This document shows, one piece after another, positions 32,282 through 44,122 of a DNA stretch of 64,000 nucleotides. Within the stretch, counting starts at the first letter, position 1, and the number at the start of each line of letters is the position of its first letter. Source of the stretch: Salvia splendens (taxonomy: Eukaryota > Streptophyta > Magnoliopsida > Lamiales > Lamiaceae); contig NC_056047.1 of assembly GCF_004379255.2 (NCBI RefSeq), forward strand, positions 33,141,855 to 33,205,854, written 5' to 3'. Both the position numbers and the translations under genes were made by a program. The notes beneath the pieces are model-generated. The model was not told the DNA's origin and did not search any database. It saw only the letters and a list, made by a program, of their open reading frames with translations.

Positions 32282-33385
32282 CTACTCCGCTGGCGAATCA
32301 TCCCTCGGAGGCGGTGGAGGCGGAATACCAAGTTGTCCCGCCAGATACACAATGCCGGCATGATGGGCTTGAAATTGGGCAGGCGTCATGCGGGAAGTGT
32401 CCGCCATCGTGGCGGTGAAGTACATGGACATTAAGGAGGAGGGCGGCCCTTGGGAGCCCGCCTTGCTTGATTCGCCTCGGCCCCTCCTCCCTCTAGCCGC
32501 CTTCGCCGCCTTGGTCCCTTGCGGCCGACGGCGCCCACAGGAGGACCCCCTGCATCGTCCGTCGTGCCCTCAACCTCCTGCGAGGCAACCTCCTGTGCGG
32601 CGCTATCTGAACCGCCCCCACTAGACGAGTGTTGGCCACCCGACGTGTGCTTCATGCGCTTCGAGGTCGGGCCCGTGCTGGACTGGACACCGCCAGCCCA
32701 CCTTGCCACGTCTTTGACGACCTCCCAAACATCGACATGTTTTAATTCTTTGCCGGTGTCGTCGAAATAGACTCGTAAACCCGATCTCAGAATGTCGGCT
32801 CCCGTGGCTCCGCTTTGGTAATGAGCCGCTTCAGTCTTGTAGATGCTGCAGAATTTTTTGACCTCTCTGTCGACTCGGTCAAAGTGAGCGCGGAGCATCT
32901 TCAATGTGCGGCGGCGGGACCCCTTCGGCTTAATCTCGTTGTAGGCCTCAGTGACCTTTTCCTAGAAGCACTTCCGGGTTTGTTGATTCCCGACGATGGG
33001 ATCGTACGAGACGCTGATCCAGGCGTTGTACACAGCCATCGTGTCCTTGCGGCTGTACGGATGCCGGCCTACATCCTCCTCCGACTCGGCTGCCTCCGCC
33101 TCTTCCTCCACGGCGTCGAATGCCCTGGAGCTTTAACCTCCTCGTCCTCCTTCCGGAGTGGGTTCATCCGGATAATCCTAACTAATTTGGGATAATCCCT
33201 GCGAATACCTCGGGGCAGAGGGACGTGCGTATGCATCCAAATCAAAATAGGGTGGTTGGTACCCCGCCGACGTCGACGAACCTAAACCCGAACCACCCAA
33301 TACATTGTACATGCCCCCAGTCGCCAAACGCGTTGATGTCAAACCCGCCGGAGCCGCCACCGCCAGAGTTTCCGTCGTCGGACAT
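32282..33385 (-). pseudogene. PIF/Harbinger ORF1 (Myb/SANT-like) pseudogene
   Basis: The start codon at 33385 begins MSDDGNSGGGGSGG..., typical of Harbinger ORF1. A frameshift follows near 33300. A SANT/trihelix-type segment (AWISVSYDPIVGNQQTRKCF) is interrupted by an in-frame stop near 32960. The ORF at 32904-32431 carries the NAM-associated-like part (LKMLRAHFDRVDREVKKF), and a final frameshift near 32435 precedes the C-terminal end PPRDDSPAE at 32282. In active elements this protein binds the ends and works with the transposase. Here it is dead. Confidence 0.8.
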
Positions 33386-33639
33386 TTTGTGATGAAAATT
33401 GGAGAGGAAATGGAGATGATTTGGGAAGAATAAATGTGTGTTTGTGTGTATAATGAGGATGAAATAGGAGTATTTATAGAGTAAAAAAATAAAAATAATA
33501 AAAAATATAAAACGGTCGAAAATGGTAATATTACCGTTTGATTTTTAAAATTTTTTTATTTATTAAATTCGATTTTTTTTAAAAAAAATGATTTATTGCG
33601 TCAGCGTGACGAAGCCCACTCGCGGGCCGGCGAGTGGGC

Positions 33640-35100
33640 TGTTAGAGTTTGTATACTAGAAATCACCTTTCGAGTGATTGAATACTGTAAAACTCTATAA
33701 GCTATTTTCCAATAAATAAAACAGATTATTTTTGTCATAATGTTGTTATGTTTTACATTTAATGGTTGTTTATTGCATATTTAAATGTATAAGAATGTAA
33801 CAAAGTCTAAGTCATTGTTCTAGTAGACCGGTTATGGGCGTCGTCCAATTTAAGGTAACACGGTCAGTTCTGAACAAAGAAAAAACAGAATTTCACAACC
33901 CAGATAGGCCTAGACTACCTATCGTGAAAGGTTGCAATGTCAGTCCGATTATTTCTAAGCCTTATTGAAATAAGATGACGTTGGTGTGGTATAGCACTGA
34001 ATGGATCTAACAGCAAGACATGTCTATATGCTATCTACTGAAAGACGAGGTCTTGATAATTAATTTCTTAATCAATGTACGTTAGCATTGAGCATACAAT
34101 ATTGAGTATCTACTACTTTGACTTACCAAAGGTGCGGGTTTTTCGTCACCCAACGATCCAGGTATATTGGGTAGTGGTGATCGTTATCTAGCGGTGCTAG
34201 GATTGCTATTACGTTGAATCGTGCGCGAGGAGAGTCTCGTTTGATAACATCCACGAGAGGAGCTCGAAACAAGGTTTTATTATTCGGAACCTAGCTAGTT
34301 GGAGTTTAATTACTCTATGAATAATAAATAAGAGTTTCTTGCTGAGTCCACTCTTGGAGATTAAAATATGTTAATTAATCAAGTCCATAGCAGACATTAA
34401 TTAATTAATGGATGTTTCCATCTTAAGCACGGGAAATAAATTACTTACTTCAAAAGGAAACCCGGAATACTCGTAATTTCAGATTTCGAGAGGCAGTGCA
34501 ATATTACTTCTGTAGTGGCTGCTTGTAATATTCCAATATAAGCTTATATTAAATTGTGGGTTCAATTTAATTAGTATAAAGCTAATTGGGTGAGGCCTGA
34601 TCCAAATTCTTCCTTAGATCCCTGACTGGGCCCAATATGTGAATTTATATAAATAGGAGAATAAAGGAGACAGAAAGGCAGATGGATAATAATTATTACA
34701 CAGAATTTTCGTCCCCCTCAGAGAGAGTTCGAAAATTGTTTCCTCCGTGAGCAGAATTCTGTCTTCGTTATTCAAGTCCTAGTACGCTGGTGAGATTTGC
34801 CCACACAAATATCAGTGTATAGTCCGGGACACCAGTCAGAAGATCCGAGGTCGAGTACTGAAGATCTTCACGTGGAGACGGAGCAAGCCATCATCGATTC
34901 TTGATTGAATCAACGAGGTAAATTGGCTAATTCCGTAGTAAGCATGTTTTAGGGATTTAATATGCTAAAGCATGTTTTAATTCAAGTTATGAGCATGATA
35001 CATGTGATAATTACGCGAATAGAATTAGTCTAAATAATTTGCTAAATAGATCAAATTATGTGATCGGATTTTACGCACGCTTCCGCTGCCAACCCCTTCA
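33640..35100 (+). repeat. Copia LTR A (5' LTR of the complex), 1461 bp
   Basis: TGTTAGAG...CCCCTTCA. Promoter-like TATATAAATA lies at 34646-34655. It is followed by AT and the initiator-Met primer site. Confidence 0.95.
34646..34655 (+). promoter_or_regulatory. TATA box of copia LTR A
   Basis: TATATAAATA followed by GGAGAATAAAGGAGACAG. The same box lies in LTRs C1 (51217), C2 (58793) and D (61495), and a TATAAATAG variant lies in B near 36659. Confidence 0.7.
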
Positions 35101-35102
35101 AT

Positions 35103-35115
35103 TGGTATCAGAGCC
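35103..35115 (+). promoter_or_regulatory. Primer binding site, initiator tRNA-Met
   Basis: TGGTATCAGAGCC is the standard plant copia primer site, two bases after LTR A. Confidence 0.95.
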
Positions 35116-35590
35116 AGCCTTTGGTTCTGATTATTTGGATTTAAATTTTGCGAAATGCATATGTATTATTTGATTGCGAAGCATGTTTTTGGTGTTTTGT
35201 TTAATTTATTATGCATGATGAACTCAAGAACTATCGAATCAAAGAACTTGAATTACTCGATCGTACGAGACGTGCGATCCGTCGGCGCTCCCACCGAGAT
35301 GGATTGCACCACGCGCGATCGTGAAATAGGGTTGTCGATTGAGTGGGAGCCGAGGGATCACGATCACGGGGCGACGCGCTTCGAGCGTGGGCTCGAGCGC
35401 GACGCAGACCAAGACCGCAGCCCGGAGCTGGCCCCCGCATCAAGGCCGACGTGAAGGCTACTACGGAGTGGTGGTTCGTCCGAGAACCACCGAGACACCA
35501 GGCGCCGAGAGCTGGAACCCTAGGCGGAAGGAAGGGTGGTTGGAGCTGGCCGAGAGCGGGCGCGCCACCGTGCGCGCCGCTGGCCGAGAG
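35116..35590 (+). other. GC-rich copia leader, left part
   Basis: A GC-rich tract (from about 35265) with GGCCGAGA modules, continued at 37145 after the solo LTR. ORFs in it (for example 35155-35454 and 35343-35765) are compositional and match no domain I know. Confidence 0.6.
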
Positions 35591-37139
35591 TGTTAAGGTT
35601 AGTATACTGAAAAGCATGTTTCGAGTGAGAGTTTGCACGAATAGAACGTTGCATATATACGTAAAAACCCTACAATCCACTTTTGACCCGATTCAGTATT
35701 ATTCGAGCATTTCGCACGAATGTAATCAGTATATTATTACATTGTGTTTGCTTGTGCGTTTATGAGATGTTTTATAAACATTTAAATGCATAAGAAGTAA
35801 ACAAAGCCTAAGTCTTTTGCTTAGTAGACTGGTTGTGGGCGTCGTCCACTTTAAGGTAACTACAGTCAGTTCTATGCAATGCTTTGCAAAAGAAAAAGAA
35901 GAATTTCACAACCTAGATAGGATTTGGCTACCTATCGTGAAAGGTTGCAATGTCAGTCCGATTATTTCTAAGCCTTATTGAAATAAGATGACGTTGGTGT
36001 GGTATAGCACTGAATGGATCTAACAGCAAGACGTGTCTTTATGCTATCTACTGAAAGACGGTGTCTTCATAAATATTTAGTTCTTAATCAATGTACGTTA
36101 GCATTGAGCATACGATATTGAGTATCTACTACTTTGACTTACCAAAGGTGCGGGTTTTTCGTCACCCAACGATCCAGGTATATTGGGTAGTGGTGATCAT
36201 TATCTAGCGGTGCTAGGATTGCTATTATGTTGAATCGCGCACGAGGTGAGTCTCGTTTGATAATGTCCTCAAGAGGAGCTTGAACAAGGTTTTATTATTC
36301 GGAAACTGGCCAGTTGGAGTTTTATTACTCTATGAATAATAAATAAGTGTTTCTTGCTAAGTCTATTCTTGGAATTAATAAGATGTTAATTAATTAAGTC
36401 CATAGGAGACTTTAATTAATTAATGGACATTTCTATCTTAAGCGCGGAAAATAAATAATAAACAAAATGGAAACCCGGAATACTTATAATTTCGGATTTG
36501 GATGGGGAGTTCAATATTACGTCTGTAGTGGCTGATCGTGATATTCCAATATAAGCTTGTATTAAATTGTGGGTTCAATTTAATTAGTAAAAAGCTAATT
36601 GGGGGAGCCCATATCCAAAACCTTCCATAGATCCCTGACTGGGCCCAATATGAACTATTATAAATAGGAGAATAAAAGAGACAGAAATAACTATTTTTGA
36701 GTGAAATTTTCGTCCACTCTAAATTGAGAGAGGGGGACGATTTTTCTTAAGGAATTTCTCCTCCGTGAGATTTTCAGCTCCTCCTCCGTGAGAAAGTTCT
36801 GTCTTCTTTATTCGAGTCTTAGTGTTTCGATAAGATCAGCCCACCCTGATGTCGGAATACAGTTCGGGACACAAGTCAGAAGATCTGTGGTCTAGTATTG
36901 AAGATCATCGTGGAGAAGGCGCGAGCAATCGACGATTCTTTGGAGAATCAATGAGGTAAATTGGCTAACTCCGTAGCAAGCATGTTTTAGAGATTTTTGT
37001 GCTAAAGCATGTATGTAATTCAAGTTATGAGCATGATACATGTGATAATTACGCGAATAGATTTTGTCTAAATAATCTGCTAAATAGATCAGTATTATGT
37101 GATCCGTTTGTTTGCACGCTTCCGCTACCAACCCCTACA
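35591..37139 (+). repeat. Solo LTR B (1549 bp) with GAGAG target duplication
   Basis: TGTTAAGG...CCCCTACA, related to but clearly diverged from LTR A. It is flanked by GAGAG at 35586-35590 and 37140-37144, inside a GGCCGAGA module of the leader. No internal region or primer site follows. Confidence 0.93.
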
Positions 37140-38471
37140 GAGAGCTCGCGCCACCCCGACGGCTCGGATGGCCGAGACGGGCGTCGAGACGCTGGCCGAG
37201 AGGCGCGCGCCGCCGCGTGTGCGCCTGGCCGAGAAGAGTCGACATCCGACGGATCAACGCGCCGAGACGGGCGGGGCACACCTGGCTGAGTGGAGCGGCA
37301 CCGACGTGCGCGCTCCTGGCCGAGAAGATGCGAAACCCGACGAGCCAGGCGGCCGAGACACTGGCGCGCCATCTGCGTGCCACGGCCGAGACGCTTCATG
37401 CGTCGTGATTCGATGACGAATTCGTCGGATTTTCGTCGTTCATCGTTCGTGCGAACCTCGTGCGATGAGATAACGATGAAGGATTATTTTAATAATTATT
37501 TTATTAAAAGATATCATTAAAATATTATTATTTAATGGAAATAAAATCTTTTTGGAAGATTTACCTAGATTTTAGGAATATTTTTATTATTTTCTATATC
37601 TATGGAAATAAATAATATTATTTTGATTCCTAGATGATATGGATGAGAATAATTTAATAGTTTCCTAATATTTATATATCTAAGATCCTAACAAGGATAG
37701 ATATGTATGAATACATTAAATAATAAAATATCTCTTCCTAATCTTGAACAAGGAAATAATTTGAATTTATTTTTCATGTCTTATTAAGGATTAAATAATT
37801 TGTTTATTTTAGATATACCTTATAGTAGACATGAATAAGAATTAAATTCTAGAATAATAGTTTCCTAAAGGAAGATAACAACATAAAACTAAAGATTTAA
37901 TTATCCAGCAAATTAAATACCAACAGAATTTAATTAAGCTTTTGTCTGCCTAAAGGCTAAGGATAATTAAAGAAAAACCATAACCCAAATATCTAAGCTA
38001 TAATTACGAACTTAACGTTTGTATATGGTCTCCATCAATTGGTCTGCAATTTATGAAGCCTTTTTTCTAATATTATCGCCACCTACTCTGTGGGGACAAT
38101 AATCCTAAGAAACTACGAGATTCAGAAGTTCACACAGAATTTATGAGATAGCTTGATCTTGTTAGCAGCACATAAGCATTGTTATGGGAGTGTGTTGTAG
38201 AAATGAGACTCTGTAATGCTAAAGAGGTGGTCTTGCTTAGGCAACATTAGGCGGCCATGCCACACTGTGGTCTCTGGACTATTCGTCGGTGTTGTGACCA
38301 GTAAAAATGTAAGATTTTAATGCGTATTAACTTCCTCTGGATGGTACATAATTTTATTTTTTACAGTTGTAAGATTTTGAAAAGTTTTATGATTAATCTA
38401 ATCAAACATCTTACATAAGATTATGACAAATAGTAAATACTCTGTTTTGCAGTGCAAATCAAATCGTCAAG
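37140..38471 (+). other. Copia leader of the first copy: GC-rich repeats, AT-rich tract, hairpin module, possible splice acceptor
   Basis: 37145-37430 is GC-rich with repeated GGCCGAGA. About 37470-38000 is AT-rich. 38066-38115 holds a module around CTAATATTATCGCCACC...GTGGGGACAATAATCC. 38250-38299 holds a conserved GGCGGCCATGCCAC...GTTGTGACC block. TTTTGCAG at 38446-38452 could be a splice acceptor 20 bases before gag. The same order is found before the second gag (52349-53487) and, reversed, in copia E. Confidence 0.65.
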
Positions 38472-39262
38472 ATGTCATTCGATCCTCTGTCTGCAATTCT
38501 AAAAGAAAGTAAACTCCAGGGCCAAAATTGCATAGAATGGAAATAAAATTTGGACATCGTTCTTACAGCTGAAAAGTACAGCTTTGTACTCACAACCCCG
38601 CGACCTCCAGTGCCACCCGCTAACGCTGCGGCAGGAGTCAGAGATGCACACAGACGGTGGCATAAGGCGAATGAGATGGCTAAGTACTACATGTTGGCAT
38701 CTATGTCATCAGTACTCAAGCATCAGCATTCTGCCATGCATACTGCTGCCGAGATTATGCATAATCTCTAGAATCTTTTTGGTACTCAAAATCGAACGAC
38801 TAAGTCTCAAGCCTTTTGGAGTATCATCTCGAAGACTATGAAGGAGGGCTCGTCTGTGAGGGACCATGTCCTCGAGATGATAAGCCACCTCAACCAGATT
38901 GAGGTCTTGGGAGGGATGATCGATCCCGAGTCCCAAGTGACCTTTATCCTTCAAAGTCTCCCCCTAGCTTTCAGCAGTTCAAGCTCAACTTCGAGATGAA
39001 CAAAAGGAACTACACCTTCGCGGAACTGTTGACTGAACTTCAGTCGGCGGAGAATCTTATGATCCAGGCGAAGGCGGCCATGATGACATCGGCACCTCGT
39101 TCCTCTGGCTCTAAGCCTAGCGCAGGAAAAAGGCAGGACTGACCAAGATAGCTAAGGGAAAGAAGAAGAAAAGAGCAAACAAGAAGCCCACGGGGAAGTG
39201 TTTCAAGTGTGGAGAGAAGGGGCATTGGAAGCCAGATTGTCCTAAACGGGGCAAGGCTACAG
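38472..39262 (+). pseudogene. Copia gag, first copy
   Basis: The start MSFDPLSAILKES aligns with the gag at 53488. In-frame stops occur in EWK*NLD and HNL*NLF, and a one-base loss lies near 38960. The CCHC knuckle (CFKCGEKGHWKPDCPK, about 39200-39245) is intact just before copia E interrupts the frame. Confidence 0.85.
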
Positions 39263-39267
39263 GTATG

Positions 39268-40741
39268 TGCTGGGGTTTGGTGCCCCTTGCACAGCAGAAG
39301 ACATGCATAAACAAATAAATCAGATCTACAGATCTATTTGACCGATTATGAGATTAATTGATTCACATGTTAAACAATCAATTGCATGCTAGAACGCACA
39401 TTAATTCATGCTTAAGGAATTTAACCCTAATTCATGAAATCCTACGGTTTAGAATTACCGATCTGATTCTCCAAAGAATCGACGATTGCTTGGGCCTTCT
39501 ACACGTGATGTTCTTCATACTCAACCACAAACCTTCTAATCTGTATCCCGAACTCTGATAATGACCTTTGGATGGGCAAAGCTTGTCAAAATTGAAAATG
39601 GATTGACTAGGCAGAAGATAGAATTCCCAACAGAAGGGAATGAAAATTTCCGTCTCCTCATAAAAAGAGGGAGCACGAATTTAATTATTAAATTCATTAA
39701 TTTTGTCTTCTATTTAGTCTCCTTTATATAGAGTTATGATGGGCCAGATTAGGGATCCATGGAGGTTGGACTTAGGCCAAACCTGTTGGACTTTTACTAA
39801 TTAAATTAAGCCTCAATTTAATACAAGTCCAATAGAATATTATTATCGTCCACTATAGTATAATAATATTGACTGCCCGTCCAATCCCAAATTACGAGTA
39901 ATCCGGGTTTTACCTCTTAATTTATTATTTCCCGTGTTTAAGATATAAATATCCATTAATTAATTTAAGTCTGCTATTTGACTTTAATTAATTAATATCT
40001 TTTTCCAAGAGTTGTCTAGTTCAAAATCTTTATTTATTATTCTGGAATAAATTCTAACCGGCCGGGTTTCTAAATAATAAAACATTTTTCGAACACCTCT
40101 TAAGGATATTATCAAACTGGACTCACCCAGCACACGATTCATTGCAATAACAATACTAGCACCTCTAGACATTGATCACCACTACCCAAGATAGCAGGAT
40201 TCTTGGATTGCGAAAAATCCGCACCATTTGATAAATCAAAGTAGTGCATAATCAATATCGTATGCTCAATATTATGTCAACAATGATTAAGAAATAACAA
40301 TCACCGAGACCTCGTCTTTTAGTAAATAGCAAGAAAGAAAGACTTATCTCAACTGTTAGATCCTTCAATGCTATACCACACCAGTGTCGTTTATTTCCAA
40401 AGGTAAGGAAATATGCGGACTGACACTGCAACCTTTCACGATAGGTAGCCAAAGCCTATCTAGGTTGTGAAATTATTTTTCTCTTCTACAAAGAACCGAC
40501 TGCGTCACCTTCTGTGAACGTCGTTCACGACCTGTCTACTATGTAGAAGAATTAGACTTATTTGCTTCTTATACATTTAAATGTTTGAGATACATCTTAT
40601 ATATGCACAAGCAAACATCAATGCGACAAAATTACTTCTTCTCGCCTTGGGATAAAAGTGGATTGTAGAGTTTATTGTATACAAGCAATTCTATCTGTGT
40701 AACATGCTCGAAATATGCTTTTCAGTATACCAATTCTAACA
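39268..40741 (-). repeat. Copia E 3' LTR (1474 bp)
   Basis: Minus-strand TGTTAGAATTGG...; preceded on the element strand by AAGTGGGAGAT, a polypurine tract (about 40742-40752). About 97-98% like the other LTR by eye. Confidence 0.92.
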
Positions 40742-43700
40742 ATCTCCCACTTATACTCAAAATCATGCTTTCGAGTATACCCACTGCCAAAATTCTCCCA
40801 CTTATACTCTAAGCAGGTCTCGGGCCATGATACATCGAACTACCGTACTTTTCACCTCATGTGTAAAACATGTTGCCATACAGACATTTTGTGAAAAGTT
40901 CTGCCAGGTTGTTCTCTGATGATATCTTGGAAACCATAACGTCTTGATGCGCACTTAATCCTTAATTAATTTCATACTTCATCTCTATGTGATTGCTTAG
41001 CTTTATCAGATCGTGTTTCCCTCGAGTTAGACACCTGGCTAGAGTAATCATAACAAAATATAATACTCATAGGCATACTCGGATTCACGGTCTAATCTAT
41101 CAGGAAGTTACTGAGATTAACAACTACCTTAGTAGTTTCTGATGAAACCACACTTGTAATTTTCATGATAGAGTCCGTGATGTAATCACACTCCTTCATG
41201 ACTCAGTTTTCAACTCCTAACGTTAACACATAGTCAGAGGATAACTCGATCATCAATCAATTATAAAATCGAGTCGATGTAACCTAAAGGACATAACATG
41301 GATGTCTGGTAAACTAGAGCATACCGTTTAGTCTTCTTCAAGTACTATAGTATATTCTTTACCCAATCTAATGTCCTTGGCCATGGTTAAAATGATATCA
41401 TGCTTCTATGCCAACGGCAAAGCTAATATCTAACTTAATACACATCATAGCATATATGAGACTTCTAATTATGGAACTTGTCTCATTCTTCTTGATCTCA
41501 TTCAATGTCGAAAAACACTTGACTAGAGATAAAATAATTCCATCTAGAAAAAGAAAAACCTTTTTCTTGGAATTTTCAATGCTAAAGTGTCTAAGTATTG
41601 TGTAGATGTAAGATTCTTTAAGAAAACATACATTCTTTTTCTAGCAATCTAATGACAGAGATGCTTAGAATGTAACTAGATTATCTTAAATCCATCATCC
41701 TTAAACTGGGTAGACGACCAGTTTCCTACGCTAGATAACCCTCTTAGTTGTTTATCAACTTTTATAGATGTCATCATCGTAGAGTACCAAGAACACCAAA
41801 TATAGTGCACTTTCAACTTTCTTGCCATGTATTACATAACCATTAAGATGTTCCATGCAGATGATCTCCTCAAGACTTCTACTTAAAGAAAACTGTCTTG
41901 ACAATCATAGTACATACATCCTAATTTATGTAGGCTATAATAGACAATATACAGATCGACTTAGGCAAAAATGGCAGGCGAGAATATAATTCTCTCTGGG
42001 TATAACCCTTTGCCATTATTCTATCCTTTTGAGATCCATGCTTACACTTGCAGGTCCACTAGCTCCCACTGACTGAAATAGTCTATGGGTAGTATCGCAA
42101 ATCTTGCAAACATTCTTGTCTATTTAAAATTGTTATTCAGAATCTATCATCTTATCAAGAATGATTATCTGAATAAGTCATTGCGTCCTTGTAGTTACAG
42201 GGATAATGTTCAAATTGATCTAAGACTGAGTCTCAAGACTCTTTTAGACCCATGAACTTATTATGTCCGCAAAGAACGCTCTCACTACGACACGACTCTT
42301 ACAATCTTAGGTACAAACGTTGATTTTCTTAGTGCATAAGTTTCTAATGGTATGACTTCTTGGTTAAGATGGAAAATAGATATTCTCATTATCTTGAGAA
42401 TTATCATGTTTGTTAGGCTTGTAGTTCTCCTCATAATCTTCATCAAAGAATCTAGCATTCGTGTAAACAAACACACATCTTGCCGTGAAGATTATAGAAC
42501 CTGTACCTTTTCTATCATTTTGGACAACCTTAAAACATACCTCAGTACACAACTCCAATTACTTGGATACCTTTTCCAAAACATGTCTTTGAATAACTCC
42601 ACACCTTGAGATGTGCTGGACTAAACTTACCTCTAGTCCACAACTCGTGTGTTGTAGAAGGTACTGATGTTATGGTAATTTCTTTAAGGTATAACTCATT
42701 GTTTCCAATGTATATCCCATCAATGATAAGGTGTTATTGAGTAAAACTGTTCATTTATCAAACTTGTCTTCAAGAGACTTCGATATCTTCTTATATGACT
42801 ATCCCATTCTTTAGAAGAATGCTTGGAGTAGTCAACTAGGATTTAGCTCCCACTACTGATCTTAACTCATTGCTCGTCTCCTATGGTATAAACCATTAAG
42901 ACTTGCTAGTCTTTCTATGTCGCACCTCTATAAGTATTCTGAATCCCTTGAACCACCAAAAGATTCTAACTTATTGTGCATCAACCAGACTTACCTGACT
43001 TTCAAGCTATTTAACAAGTAAGCTGTTAAAATCTCAATAGTCACTTGAGTTAGACAAAATCAGATTGAACAATTACTAAGTACTTTCTTGGCCTTATGAT
43101 TAAGTACCATAAATACTTTATCATTCATTGTTTAAGAAGTTGAACTGTGGTGTTATACTCAATCTTTTGCAATTATATTGTTTAGATACTATGATGTATA
43201 ATTTGTTTTTCTATGGTACTATGATAGATATTCGATCCACATTTCTCAATAATGCAAGCATTATAAAATGAAATTGAACATTGTAGAATCATAAATGAGT
43301 TTATAAACTGAATATAAATTCATTCTAAACAAGACTGTACCAATAAAACAAAATCTCTAACATCAAAACAAAACAATAAAGTGAGCATAAATAAATAGCT
43401 CCCACTGCAACAACTGCCCAACTGGATTTAGATCTCTCTTTAGAAGTTGCATTGTTATCTAAGTCATTGTCCTTTATATAAGAGGTCAATCCGACTTACA
43501 ATGTATCTTCTCTTTGCCTTTTCACCAAATATTTCTTGCCTTTATAGCTTTCATTGATGACAATTCAGCTCTTCCCTCTTTCCATTGCTAGTCTTCTGTT
43601 CGATTGAACTAAGACATAGGAAAGATGCAGCCTTAATGAATTCGTCAACTATCATGTTATCTTCCTCCAAAAGTAATAAAGTGAATACAATGCCGAAGGT

Positions 43701-44122
43701 TTCCAACTTTTCAGTAACAACCTTCAAATAATCACTTCCTATTACAATTGGCGATGAACTGAGTGTAGAAACTATTTGAGTAACTGAATCAGAAGATTCA
43801 TCAAAACATTCTATCTCTTTTGGATGTTCCAATAGAATCTGGACAACGTCCTCATTGGATATCCATTTATCATCGGTATAAACCAAGACGTGTCTTACTA
43901 CTTAAAAGAAAGTAGTTTGACCTTCTATCTCAAAGAACTTGTCAAGTACTTGCATGAAATGCATTCTTGGATTTTCTTTATAGAATTTTGTCGAGGAAAT
44001 AGAGGACATGAACTGGTGAGTACAAACTTTAAGTTTTAAGCAATGAGAATCTTATCCATTTAATATTTCCAGTCTACATAATTTTGGCCTTCGAGTTTGA
44101 TTTCTTTAAGGTTCACAGACAT
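40742..44122 (-). pseudogene. Degenerate gag-pol of copia E
   Basis: On the minus strand a gag start is recognisable at 44122 (KLEGQNYVDW, compare KLEGQNYIEW at 53488). An RNase H tail (SENNLAELFTK) is recognisable near 40930-40886. Between them there are only scattered pol-like fragments. The ORF at 43886-43551 (111 aa) shows no domain that I recognise. Confidence 0.65.

Noticed and set aside
35155..35765. ORFs in the GC-rich copia leader (both strands) and 37049-37416
   Set aside because: Open because of GC content; interrupted by a solo LTR, not homologous to gag or pol.
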